A DNA stretch of 23,744 bases from Micavibrio sp. UBA2020 (lineage in GTDB: Bacteria; Pseudomonadota; Alphaproteobacteria; Micavibrionales; UBA2020), in assembly GCA_002334985.1 (NCBI GenBank), contig DDBY01000161.1, positions 1-23,744 on the forward strand, in the 5' to 3' direction. Position numbers and translations under genes: made by a program. The notes beneath the pieces were generated by a model. That model did not search any database. It saw only the letters and a list, made by a program, of their open reading frames with translations, and was not told the origin of the DNA. Positions 13,689 through 21,128 of this stretch are shown here, in pieces. Positions within the stretch are counted from its first letter, which is position 1, and each line of letters starts with the position of its first letter.

Positions 13689-14456
13689 TCAGCGAATAAC
13701 AATCGCAGAAATCTGGCGGCCATAATCTTTTTCACCGCGCTGGCAACTGCGGCGGTAACTGTAAAACGCCGTTTCATTGGGCAGCGTGTCTTGTTGCGTG
13801 TCATATATCGTCTGGATACCCGCAAGACGCAAACGGTGTTTGGCGTATGACGGCAAATCGAATATCAAATGCCCGTCTTTCGGCGCGGGGCGGAAGAACT
13901 GCGCGTTTTGCGCATCCTGCTCAATAAACGGTTTTTGGAAATCAAGGCTGACTTCGTAAGACAAAGGCCCGATGCAGGGGCCGATGGCCGCGGATATATC
14001 TTCGCGCGCCGCACCCAGTTTTTCCATGGCCTCGATAGTGGCCTCAATCACGCCGCCAACGGCGCCTTTCCACCCCGCATGTGCGGCGCCGATGATTTTT
14101 TTGCCGCGTGTGGCCAGCAGCACCGGCGCGCAATCAGCTGTCAGAACACCAAGAGCGATGCCCCTGCGGTCGGTAACCAGCGCATCAGCCTGCGGGGCGG
14201 TTTCATGCGTCCAGCCCTCGGCAATTGTCACCACGCGGGCGCTATGCACCTGTTTGAGCGTCAGCAGGCTTTCAGACGGGATGCCCAGCGTTTCCGCCAC
14301 CTTGGCGCGGTTCATGGCGATATGTTCAGGGTTGTCACCCGATGAAAAAGCGCAATTGAGGCCGCCAAATACCCCGCCGCTGGCGCCGCCAAGGCGCGTA
14401 AAAAAACCGTGGCGCAGGTATTTTATGTCTTCAAGCCCCGTGGTCAGAAAACGCAT
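13689..14456 (-). CDS. pgeF: Peptidoglycan-editing factor PgeF / multicopper-oxidase-like laccase domain (YfiH family)
   Basis: This 255-residue YfiH/DUF152 protein contains the zinc/active-site set H71 in KQVHSARV, C109 in LTADCAPV and H126 in GAAHAGWKG, plus GPCIGPLSYEV and the C-terminal YSYRRSCQRGEKDYGR. Family members hydrolyse or phosphorolyse purine nucleosides (adenosine deaminase/phosphorylase activity). In E. coli the homologue prevents misincorporation of L-serine into peptidoglycan precursors. It is the last gene of lgt-midA-pgeF, starting 3 nt after the midA stop. The fold assignment is secure; which activity matters here is not. Confidence 0.93.
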   Translation of the reverse strand: MRFLTTGLEDIKYLRHGFFTRLGGASGGVFGGLNCAFSSGDNPEHIAMNRAKVAETLGIPSESLLTLKQVHSARVVTIAEGWTHETAPQADALVTDRRGIALGVLTADCAPVLLATRGKKIIGAAHAGWKGAVGGVIEATIEAMEKLGAAREDISAAIGPCIGPLSYEVSLDFQKPFIEQDAQNAQFFRPAPKDGHLIFDLPSYAKHRLRLAGIQTIYDTQQDTLPNETAFYSYRRSCQRGEKDYGRQISAIVIR

Positions 14457-14459
14457 GCC

Positions 14460-15578
14460 CTATTCCCCTTTTTCAAATCCGGCAGGCGTGGCGGCGCTGC
14501 CTTTTTGCTGCCAGCAAATCACCTTGAACAAATCCCCCATGGCCGACGGCGCGGTCAGGCGGTGCAGGTCGAGCGGTATCTGTGCCTGCTGTTGCGGCGT
14601 TGCGCGCGCGGCCAGTTTTTGCGCCCGCATCTGTATGCCAAGGGCGTTCAGGAATTTCCCCTGCGTCGTGACAGGCAGAACATCCGCCCCGCCTGCCGCT
14701 GCTGCATGCACCAGCGCCCCGAAATCGACATGCGCCGTCACATCGCGCATGCCGGGCGCGTCCAGTACATCGGCGTATTGGTGGCGGCTGACAGCCTGCA
14801 GCGTATCGCCAAAACCGCTTTGGGCATGGCCGTAGTCAATAGCAAGGCAGGCGCCGCCTGTTTTCGCAATATGCGCGCCGAGGGCTTGTGCAACCCTGCG
14901 ACTTTGCGGGCTGCATTCAAACACGCTGCCCTCCGGCGCATCTTGCAGCGTGGGCGGAATATGCGCTGCGGCATCGTCCGCCGCACGGCAGGTGAAGCAA
15001 AGGGTTTCTTCGGCCTCGTCCCACTGCACATAGCGTTCCTGCCATGCGCCATGGCGGCGGATGAACTGACGCACCGGCAGCGCGTCGAAAAATTCGTTGG
15101 ATACAATCAGACTGAACGCATCCTGCGGCAAAGCGCCTATATCGTCATGCCACGCGCAAACGGCATCGCCCAGTGCGGCGGCCTGCTGCGCGCGCAGCTG
15201 CGGGCTGGTTTCGACCAGATGCACAGAAAGCGCAGCGTGAAATTCCGGCCAGTTGCGCGCGGTGCGCAAAATATCCGCCATCAGCGTTCCGCGCCCCGGC
15301 CCCAGTTCGGCCAGCATGACGCGCGCAGGCTTACCCGCCTGCATCCATATATCAGCGCACCAGAGTCCTATCATTTCACCGAAAAGCTGGCTGATATCCG
15401 GCGACGTGACAAAATCCCCCTCTTTGCCAAACGGGCGCGCATGCGCGTAATAGGCCGAAACGGCGCACTGCATGTATTCGGCCACGCTGATGCCGCCGTG
15501 CGTGCGGATATGCGCTATCAAATCCTGCGCCTGCTTTGAAAGATCAGGCTTTTTGCTGGCCGCTGTTGGTTGCTGCAT
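14460..15578 (-). CDS. SAM-dependent methyltransferase of the MidA/NDUFAF7 family
   Basis: This 372-residue class I methyltransferase of the DUF185 family has SAM-binding motif I ELGPGRGTLMADIL starting at residue 91. The characteristic N-terminal GGISVAEYMQCAV and GDFVTSPDISQLFGEMIG, and the central SNEFFDALPVRQF, are present. The mitochondrial homologue NDUFAF7 methylates an arginine in a complex I subunit; the bacterial substrate is not settled. The ATG at 15578 is preferred to an in-frame TTG at 15620, although its Shine-Dalgarno is weak. It lies inside the last 35 bp of lgt, implying translational coupling. The lgt-midA-pgeF order is common in alphaproteobacteria. Confidence 0.92.
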   Translation of the reverse strand: MQQPTAASKKPDLSKQAQDLIAHIRTHGGISVAEYMQCAVSAYYAHARPFGKEGDFVTSPDISQLFGEMIGLWCADIWMQAGKPARVMLAELGPGRGTLMADILRTARNWPEFHAALSVHLVETSPQLRAQQAAALGDAVCAWHDDIGALPQDAFSLIVSNEFFDALPVRQFIRRHGAWQERYVQWDEAEETLCFTCRAADDAAAHIPPTLQDAPEGSVFECSPQSRRVAQALGAHIAKTGGACLAIDYGHAQSGFGDTLQAVSRHQYADVLDAPGMRDVTAHVDFGALVHAAAAGGADVLPVTTQGKFLNALGIQMRAQKLAARATPQQQAQIPLDLHRLTAPSAMGDLFKVICWQQKGSAATPAGFEKGE

Positions 15579-16386
15579 CTTTTTTGCGCGCGTAATGGAT
15601 GATAAGGAAACCGAGGGCAATCATCGGCAAACACAGGAACTGCCCCATCGAGAAATACTGCAAAAACAGACCCAGCTGCGGGTCAGGCTCGCGCACGAAT
15701 TCGACAAGGAAACGCGACGTGCCATAGCCCGCCAAAAGCGTGCCGAACAAAACGCCGTGCATACGGCGGATTTTTGCATTGCGCGACATGAAAAACAGAA
15801 TGATGAAAAGAACGATACCTTCAAGGAAGGCTTCGTAAAGCTGGCTCGGATGCCTTGGTAGCCCGCCACCTGCCGGAAAGTTTATCGCCCAAGGCACGGT
15901 CGTGATGCGGCCGAACAACTCGCCATTGATAAAATTGGCAAGACGTCCGAAGAAAAGACCGATAGGCACCACCGTCGCCACGATGTCCCCCATCGCCAGC
16001 GGGTTGATTTTGTGATGGCGGCAAAAAGCCAGAATGACAAAAACCACACCGATAAGCCCGCCGTGGAAAGACATGCCGCCTTCCCATACCTTGAAAATGC
16101 TCAGCGGGTGCGCCGCGTATTCGGCAAAGTTGTAAAACAGCACATAACCGATACGCCCGCCCAGAATAACGCCCAGCATCAGCCACGAGAGGATATTGTC
16201 GATGTCTTCACGGTTCGGCCTGCGGTCGCGGTCAAGTTCGGCCAGATGGCCGCCGTAAAACCACCCGCCCATAAATCCGGCCAGATAGGCCAGCGCGTAC
16301 CAGCGTATCATCACGGGACCAAAGCCGAATATGGGGCCGATACTGATGGCGATGGGGTCGATTTCAGGGAAAGGCAGGCCGGTCAT
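15544..16386 (-). CDS. lgt: Prolipoprotein diacylglyceryl transferase
   Basis: This 280-residue inner-membrane enzyme with about seven transmembrane segments transfers diacylglycerol from phosphatidylglycerol to the lipobox cysteine of prolipoproteins, the first step of lipoprotein maturation. The Lgt signature GRLANFINGELFGR is at 147-160, the essential histidine is H108 in MSFHGGLIG, and the conserved NREDIDNILSWLMLG and LPRHPSQLYEA segments are present. The length is typical. It heads lgt-midA-pgeF and is divergent from the ubiK-like gene across 136 bp. The start ATG is at 16386 and no alternative upstream is needed. Confidence 0.97.
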   Translation of the reverse strand: MTGLPFPEIDPIAISIGPIFGFGPVMIRWYALAYLAGFMGGWFYGGHLAELDRDRRPNREDIDNILSWLMLGVILGGRIGYVLFYNFAEYAAHPLSIFKVWEGGMSFHGGLIGVVFVILAFCRHHKINPLAMGDIVATVVPIGLFFGRLANFINGELFGRITTVPWAINFPAGGGLPRHPSQLYEAFLEGIVLFIILFFMSRNAKIRRMHGVLFGTLLAGYGTSRFLVEFVREPDPQLGLFLQYFSMGQFLCLPMIALGFLIIHYARKKDAATNSGQQKA

Positions 16387-16522
16387 GATAATTTACTTAC
16401 TTTCGGTGGCTTCTTTTTGAATTTTCAGCTATTTTATAGCCCTGACACCCCGCCAAAGCCATGTTTTTTTATTGCAAATTCGGCGGCGAACGTGTTACCA
16501 AAAGGCACTCAAGAGGTGGATT

Positions 16523-16876
16523 ATGAGAAACGCGCGCGAAAAGCTGAAACAAGGCCTGGATATGGACGGCCTCAAGTTCCTCGACGATATGGCCCGCATG
16601 GCCACGGGGGCGCTGGGTTCTGTCAGCGAAGTGCGCCACCAGATTAAAGCCATGGTGAAGCAGCGCGTTGACCAGATACTCGCCGAGAGCGAGCTTGTCA
16701 CCCGCGCAGAATTTGACCGTGTAGAGGCGCTCGCCGCCCGCGCCCGCGCAAAGGTGGAAGAACTGGAAGCCCGCCTTGACTCCCTAGAAGGCAAAAAGAA
16801 ATCTCCGGCCAAGGCGAAAACCGCCAAGAAGGCCGCGCCCAAAAAGACCGCAACGCGAAAGAAAGCAAAGAAATGA
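16523..16876 (+). CDS. UbiK/BMFP-type accessory coiled-coil protein
   Basis: This 117-residue protein is of the BMFP (YqiC/UbiK) type. An amphipathic N-terminal helix is followed by VSEVRHQIKAMVKQRVDQIL and a trimer-forming coiled coil (FDRVEALAARARAKVEELEARL, about residues 65-90). A strongly basic lysine/alanine tail (SPAKAKTAKKAA, then ATRKKAKK) follows. Enterobacterial UbiK helps ubiquinone biosynthesis proteins work with lipids; Brucella BMFP shows membrane-fusing activity in vitro. The ATG at 16523 has GAGGTGG upstream and is chosen over an earlier in-frame ATG at 16472. It overlaps the next gene by 4 bp (ATGA). Confidence 0.85.
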   Translation: MRNAREKLKQGLDMDGLKFLDDMARMATGALGSVSEVRHQIKAMVKQRVDQILAESELVTRAEFDRVEALAARARAKVEELEARLDSLEGKKKSPAKAKTAKKAAPKKTATRKKAKK

Positions 16877-17379
16877 TTGGCTCTCCGTTTGAACTTGCGC
16901 ATGACGATAACAACCCGCTCGATATGGTGGAGGAACTGGCGCGCTCCAAAGGCTGGAACTTCACCCGCACGGATGAAGATTTCTTTGTCATGACAGTTCC
17001 CGGCCAGCATGGCCCGCTGGAAATCTGGCTGGAATGGCAAGATGAATTTTCCGCGCTGCTGCTGTCTTGCTCCATGCCCGTTGAAATCGCGGAAGAACAA
17101 TATGAAATGGCCTGCCGCACGCTGGAGCAGATTAACGAAAACATCTGGCTCGGCCACTTCGACCTGTCGAACAAAGGTACCTACCCCACGTTCCGTCACA
17201 CGCTGCTTCTGCGCATGATACCTTCGGGTATCGCCATTGACACCATCCACGACGTTGTCGATATCGCCATGTCGGAATGCAACCGTTTCTACACCACGTT
17301 CCAGCTGGTGCAGTCGGGCGATGTACGCCTGCAAGACAACCTTAGCGCCGCCGTGTTTGATACGGTTGGCGAAGCCTAA
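16873..17379 (+). CDS. YbjN-domain protein
   Basis: This 168-residue cytoplasmic protein has a single YbjN domain (type III secretion chaperone-like fold). It starts NPLDMVEELARSKGW and includes the strand pattern FFVMTVPGQHGPLEIWLEWQ, the central ENIWLGHFDLSNKGTYPTFRH segment and a C-terminal NRFYTTFQLVQ helix. Its role is not settled; enterobacterial YbjN affects motility and stress phenotypes. The start overlaps the stop of the ubiK-like gene (ATGA), and proC follows 12 bp later, so the three are read together. This trio opposite lgt is a recurrent alphaproteobacterial arrangement. Confidence 0.88.
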   Translation: MIGSPFELAHDDNNPLDMVEELARSKGWNFTRTDEDFFVMTVPGQHGPLEIWLEWQDEFSALLLSCSMPVEIAEEQYEMACRTLEQINENIWLGHFDLSNKGTYPTFRHTLLLRMIPSGIAIDTIHDVVDIAMSECNRFYTTFQLVQSGDVRLQDNLSAAVFDTVGEA

Positions 17380-17391
17380 GCTTTTCCCGTC

Positions 17392-18183
17392 ATGAATTTG
17401 CTTCTGGTCGGTTGCGGCAAGATGGGTCAGGCGCTTTTGGCGCGCTGGCTTGAACGCCGCCTGTGCCAGCAGATTTACGTTATCGAACCGGGCGCCATTC
17501 CGGCCGACGTGCCGCATGTGCAGCTTTTAGGCGACCTGCCACCTACCTATAAACCCGATGTTATCGTTTTTGCGGTAAAGCCGCAGGTATTGCCGGATAT
17601 GGCCGCGCAATATAAACGCTTCGCGCAAAATGGCGCGCTGTTTATATCTATCGCTGCGGGTAAGCCGGTATCGTTTTTCGAACAGCATCTGGGCAGCGAA
17701 GCCGCTGTGGTGCGCGCGATGCCCAATACCCCCGCCGCGATTGGCGCAGGCATGACAGTCGCCTGCGCGAATGCCGCCGTCACAGATGCGCAGAAAAAAC
17801 AGGCGCAGGATTTGCTCTCCGCCGTTGGTGATTTTATCTGGGCGGATGATGAAAAACAGCTCAACCCCGTAACCGCCCTTTCGGGCAGCGGCCCCGCCTA
17901 TGTATTTTTGCTTATCGAAGCCATGGCCGCTGCGGGTGAAAAACTCGGCCTTGATGCCGAAACCGCTGCCCGCCTTGCCCGCCAGACCGTGATTGGCAGC
18001 GCGTTGCTGGCAAAAGATAGCGCCGATATCCCTGCGGCCAAGCTGCGCGAAAACGTCACCAGCCCCGGCGGCACCACCGCCGCCGCGCTTGCCGTGCTGA
18101 TGCGCGGCGAAACCGGCATGCAGGCATTGTTCGACGAAGCCCTCGCCGCCGCCAGCAAACGCGCGGAAGAGCTTTCGAAGTAA
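17392..18183 (+). CDS. proC: Pyrroline-5-carboxylate reductase
   Basis: This 263-residue enzyme reduces 1-pyrroline-5-carboxylate to L-proline with NAD(P)H, the last step of proline synthesis. The N-terminal Rossmann motif is VGCGKMG (6-12). VFAVKPQ (59-65) and RAMPNTPAAIGAGMT (108-121) line the cofactor pocket. The C-terminal dimer/active-site signature TALSGSGPAY (161-170) and ENVTSPGGTT (220-229) are intact. It is the third gene of the ubiK-like/ybjN/proC run and ends 15 bp from the convergent mucR. Confidence 0.96.
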   Translation: MNLLLVGCGKMGQALLARWLERRLCQQIYVIEPGAIPADVPHVQLLGDLPPTYKPDVIVFAVKPQVLPDMAAQYKRFAQNGALFISIAAGKPVSFFEQHLGSEAAVVRAMPNTPAAIGAGMTVACANAAVTDAQKKQAQDLLSAVGDFIWADDEKQLNPVTALSGSGPAYVFLLIEAMAAAGEKLGLDAETAARLARQTVIGSALLAKDSADIPAAKLRENVTSPGGTTAAALAVLMRGETGMQALFDEALAAASKRAEELSK

Positions 18184-18198
18184 TCAGAAACAATTGGT

Positions 18199-18615
18199 TT
18201 ATTTCTTCCGGTTCACGCCAAGGCCGCTTTCCTTGGCCAGATGGCTGCGTTTTTCTGCGTAATTCGGCGCGACCATGGGATAGTCGGCGGGCAGATTCCA
18301 CTTTTCGCGGTATTGCTCCGGCGTCATGTCGTAGGCAGATTTCAGATAGCGTTTGAGCATCTTGAGTTTCTTGCCGTCTTCAAGGCAGACGATGTAATCC
18401 GGCATCACCGATTTTTTGACAGGCACGGCAGGCTGCTGCATTTGCGCGCCGCCTGCGGGGGCTGCATGGCTTTCCTGCTCAATCGACGTCAGGGTTTTAT
18501 GCACCTGCCGTATCAGCGTGTGCAGGTCATGCACATCGTGACGCGATACATAGGCCGCCACAATCGTCGCCGTATGCGCCATAAGGTCGGACTTCGGGTT
18601 TTTGACGTCGGTCAT
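18199..18615 (-). CDS. Ros/MucR-family transcriptional regulator with altered zinc-finger ligands
   Basis: This 138-residue protein has an N-terminal oligomerisation region (1-50) and the Ros/MucR DNA-binding domain (about 68-138). The domain carries the near-invariant core MTPEQYREKWNLPADYPMVAP and ends in SGLGVNRKK. MucR proteins are alphaproteobacterial H-NS-like regulators of surface polysaccharides, motility, virulence and, with CtrA, the cell cycle. In Ros the zinc ligands are Cys, Cys, His, His; at the matching positions here are C77, D80, Y90 and Y95, so three of four are not classical ligands. The fold is probably maintained without zinc, as reported for some rhizobial relatives. The gene begins 6 nt after the tsaB stop. 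Confidence 0.92.
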   Translation of the reverse strand: MTDVKNPKSDLMAHTATIVAAYVSRHDVHDLHTLIRQVHKTLTSIEQESHAAPAGGAQMQQPAVPVKKSVMPDYIVCLEDGKKLKMLKRYLKSAYDMTPEQYREKWNLPADYPMVAPNYAEKRSHLAKESGLGVNRKK

Positions 18616-18621
18616 GCTGGC

Positions 18622-19275
18622 TTACTGCCCTTCGATATGGCGGTTTTTATTTGCTGAAATCGTAACATCCGCGGGGCGCAAATAAAAGGGTGCCGGACGG
18701 TGCGCCGCGGCCCCCTCCGCCGCGAAACGCGCCGCCGCCTTTTGCGCCAGATGGCGCGCATCGGCAGGCGCACCGGCCAGCCGCGCTTTGGGCAGGTGCG
18801 GCGCCAGTTTTTCTGCCGCATCACCGGAAATCACGATATCACCTTTATAGTCCGCGAAACGGCGCGCGAAAACATCTGGCGCTTCGTTCACGGGGGCGTC
18901 GTTGCCGGATTGGAAATAAAGTTCTTCCCGCCAGGCTTCGATGGCGATGATGTTCAGTGCGTCTGAATCATTTACGGAAAACAAGTCAAAACTGTTCAAG
19001 CCGATAATCGGCTTGTTTGCAGCCATGGCCAGCGCCCGCATGGCCGCAATGCCGATGCGGATGCCCGTAAAGCTGCCGGGCCCCGTGCCGACGGCCATAA
19101 GGTCTATGCCGTCATAACCGATGCCCGCTGCCGCCAGCGCCTTTTGCACATGGCCGAGCAGCAGGCCGCCCTGGTCGCGCGTTTCGGGTGTTTCGAAAAA
19201 ATACAGCGTCTGCTCACCATCGCACAGTGCAACGGAAAGGATGGTATTCGCTGTATTGACGGCAAGGCATTTCAT
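18622..19275 (-). CDS. tsaB: tRNA threonylcarbamoyladenosine biosynthesis protein TsaB
   Basis: This 217-residue ASKHA-fold protein is the dimerisation partner of TsaD in the complex that makes t6A37 on ANN-decoding tRNAs. It starts MKCLAVNTANTILSVAL, and the hallmark TGPGSFTGIRIG is at 64-75. The C-terminal domain is shorter and more variable, as usual for TsaB. The ATG at 19275 has a GAAGG Shine-Dalgarno and begins one base after the stop of the preceding nitroreductase gene; upstream in-frame extensions overlap that gene and lack homology. The commonly linked rimI is absent; mucR follows directly. Confidence 0.94.
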   Translation of the reverse strand: MKCLAVNTANTILSVALCDGEQTLYFFETPETRDQGGLLLGHVQKALAAAGIGYDGIDLMAVGTGPGSFTGIRIGIAAMRALAMAANKPIIGLNSFDLFSVNDSDALNIIAIEAWREELYFQSGNDAPVNEAPDVFARRFADYKGDIVISGDAAEKLAPHLPKARLAGAPADARHLAQKAAARFAAEGAAAHRPAPFYLRPADVTISANKNRHIEGQ

Positions 19276-19276
19276 G

Positions 19277-19870
19277 TCAAAGAACCTTCGCCACGTCATC
19301 AAAGCCGAAGCGCGGACTGCGGCCGAAAGTTTTGCTATGGTCGGCATAGCCGAGGTTGCAAATGAAGTTCACCTTGAAGCGTCCATCTGCAAAAAATTCT
19401 CCGTTCACACCTGCGGCGTCAAAGCCGGACATGGGACCGCAATCAAGGCCGAGGGCGCGCGCGGCAAGAATGAAATATCCGGCCTGAAGACTGCTGTTGC
19501 GAAATGCCGTTTCGGCAATCAGCGCATCGTTGCCCGCGTACCACGCCTTGGCATCCGTATGCGGAAACAAAAACGGCAGGTGTTCATGGAATTGCATATC
19601 CATCGCCAGCAGCGCCACCGCAGGCGCGGCCATGGTTTTTTCGATGTTCGATTCCATCAAAAACGGCTTCAGCCGCGCCTTGGCCTCCTGCGATTGCAGG
19701 AACAGGATACGCAGCGGGCAGCTGTTCGCCGCCGTCGGGCCGAATTTCATTAAGTCATGGATTTGACGCAGCAATTCGGTGGAAACCGGCTTGTCCTGCC
19801 ACCCGTTTGCGGTGCGGGCGGTGCGAAAAATCGTATCCAAAGCCTGGTCTGTTAATACGGCGGATGCCAT
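19277..19870 (-). CDS. RutE-like malonic semialdehyde reductase / nitroreductase-family flavoprotein
   Basis: This 197-residue FMN-dependent nitroreductase-fold enzyme closely follows the RutE/HadB pattern: the N-terminal LDTIFRTARTANGWQDKPVS, the FMN segment MKFGPTAANSCPLRILFL, EKTMAAPAVALLAMD and the C-terminal ARALGLDCGPMSGFD. RutE reduces malonic semialdehyde to 3-hydroxypropionate in pyrimidine catabolism. No other rut gene is nearby, so the physiological substrate is open: another reactive semialdehyde, or general NAD(P)H-dependent reduction. It is divergent from the deacetylase-like gene across 39 bp and separated from tsaB by one base. Confidence 0.9.
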   Translation of the reverse strand: MASAVLTDQALDTIFRTARTANGWQDKPVSTELLRQIHDLMKFGPTAANSCPLRILFLQSQEAKARLKPFLMESNIEKTMAAPAVALLAMDMQFHEHLPFLFPHTDAKAWYAGNDALIAETAFRNSSLQAGYFILAARALGLDCGPMSGFDAAGVNGEFFADGRFKVNFICNLGYADHSKTFGRSPRFGFDDVAKVL

Positions 19871-19909
19871 GTTAAGATACGCTCCCGTTAACGGTGATTA
19901 GACGAAAAG

Positions 19910-21052
19910 ATGCTGACTATTCAAAAACATAATTATGGCGGTTTGTACAGGGGGCTTTTGCACAAAAGCCTCTCTGCCGCTTTTGCGCTGGGCATGGCTT
20001 TCATGCCCCAAAGAGCCGCCTATGCCGCCAGTATCAGCGCGGACCGCGCCAGCGCCGTCGTTTTTGTTTATCAGCGCGTGGGCGAAGAAGCGATGCCCCA
20101 AAGCAGCATTTCAGTTGAGCAGTTCCGCGAGCATATCCGCGAGCTGCAAACCGACGGCTATACCGTCCTGCCGCTCAAGACCATCATCAAGGCGTTGAAG
20201 GCCGGCGAAGCCCTGCCCCAGCGCGCCATTTCGATTACGCTGGAGGGCGGATGGAAATCCACCCTGCAAAACGCTGTGCCGCTGCTGCACGAAGCCGGCC
20301 TGCCCTATACCGTTTTTTATGCCAGCGACATGGCCGACAACAACGCGGCCAACCACATGACGTGGCGCGAAATGCGCGCCCTGCGCCGGAATAAACTGGC
20401 AGACCTTGCCATCCTTCCGGCCAGCTATAGCCACATGGCGCAGCAAAGCCCCGAAAAGAATGCGGAGGCCATTAACCGCGCCGTCAGCCGCTACCGCGCG
20501 GAATTCGGCGAAGACCCGCAATTTTTCGCCTATCCCTATGGCGAATATTCAGCAGACGTGCGCAAGCAGGTGGCGGAATACAAATTCGAAGCCGCCTTTT
20601 CACAGCAATCCGGCGTCGCTTATGCGGGAAGCGATTTTACCGCCGTGCCGCGGTTTATTATGACCGATACCTTTGGCGACCTTGACCGCTTTATGCTGAC
20701 GGCAAACGCCCTGCCCCTGCCCGTATCCGACATTATGCCCGACAATATGATTGTCGGTGAAAATCCGCCGCCTATCGGCTTTACCGTGACGCCGGAGCTG
20801 ACAGACCTTGGCAAGCTTTCCTGCTTTATTTCCGGTATCGGCAAGGCTGAACTTGTGAAGCCGGGCGGCAACCGCGTTGAAATCCGCCTTGACCGCATGC
20901 TGGAAGAGCGCCGCACGCGCATCAACTGCACCATGCCCGACGACACCATCATTCCGGGGCAGCCGCAAAGCTGGCGCTGGTTCGGCATGCAGCTGGTGCT
21001 GGCCGATTATATGGACGAAGAAAACGTCGAGAGCGGCGACCGCCCTGAATAA
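19910..21052 (+). CDS. Secreted polysaccharide-deacetylase-like protein with a degenerate active site
   Basis: This 380-residue protein has a long basic n-region, a hydrophobic core (SAAFALGMAF, 22-31) and a signal peptidase I site near AYA|AS (after about residue 39), so it is exported. Residues about 45-255 match the NodB/PgaB-type deacetylase fold (QFREHIRELQTDGYTVLPL, LLHEAGLPYTVFYASD, FFAYPYGEYSADVRKQ). The metal and catalytic motif TFDDG reads TLEGG (110-114), and the SHTxSH-type motif reads LPASYSH (169-175), leaving only H175. This suggests a non-catalytic carbohydrate-binding or scaffold role. A beta-rich C-terminal domain (about 280-370) is unfamiliar. The ATG at 19910 has a weak Shine-Dalgarno. 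A strong terminator follows. Confidence 0.85.
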   Translation: MLTIQKHNYGGLYRGLLHKSLSAAFALGMAFMPQRAAYAASISADRASAVVFVYQRVGEEAMPQSSISVEQFREHIRELQTDGYTVLPLKTIIKALKAGEALPQRAISITLEGGWKSTLQNAVPLLHEAGLPYTVFYASDMADNNAANHMTWREMRALRRNKLADLAILPASYSHMAQQSPEKNAEAINRAVSRYRAEFGEDPQFFAYPYGEYSADVRKQVAEYKFEAAFSQQSGVAYAGSDFTAVPRFIMTDTFGDLDRFMLTANALPLPVSDIMPDNMIVGENPPPIGFTVTPELTDLGKLSCFISGIGKAELVKPGGNRVEIRLDRMLEERRTRINCTMPDDTIIPGQPQSWRWFGMQLVLADYMDEENVESGDRPE

Positions 21053-21076
21053 AAAAACAAAATCTCTACACAAAAA

Positions 21077-21102
21077 AAGAGCGCCCGTATAAAGGCGCTC
21101 TT
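21077..21102. terminator. Bidirectional rho-independent terminator
   Basis: A perfect 9-bp stem, AAGAGCGCC (21077-21085) with GGCGCTCTT (21094-21102), has an 8-nt loop. A T-rich run (CTTTGTTTATTTTTTT) follows on the plus strand and an A-run precedes it, giving a U-tract for minus-strand transcripts. It lies between the convergent ends of the deacetylase-like gene and secF and can serve both. Confidence 0.9.
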
Positions 21103-21128
21103 CTTTGTTTATTTTTTTAGAAGACAGC

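Noticed and set aside
14409..15539. Plus-strand open frame opposite midA
   Set aside because: It is antisense to the conserved MidA-family gene, with no domain-like pattern or ribosome-binding site.
16780..16876. Lysine/alanine-rich repetitive end of the UbiK-like gene
   Set aside because: Low-complexity basic tails are ordinary in this family; there is no true DNA repeat unit.
19872..19891. Two TTAA motifs and the palindrome CCGTTAACGG between the rutE-like and deacetylase-like genes
   Set aside because: The TTAA spacing is 12 rather than 7, so it does not fit a CtrA box. The 10-bp palindrome is too short to argue for an operator alone.
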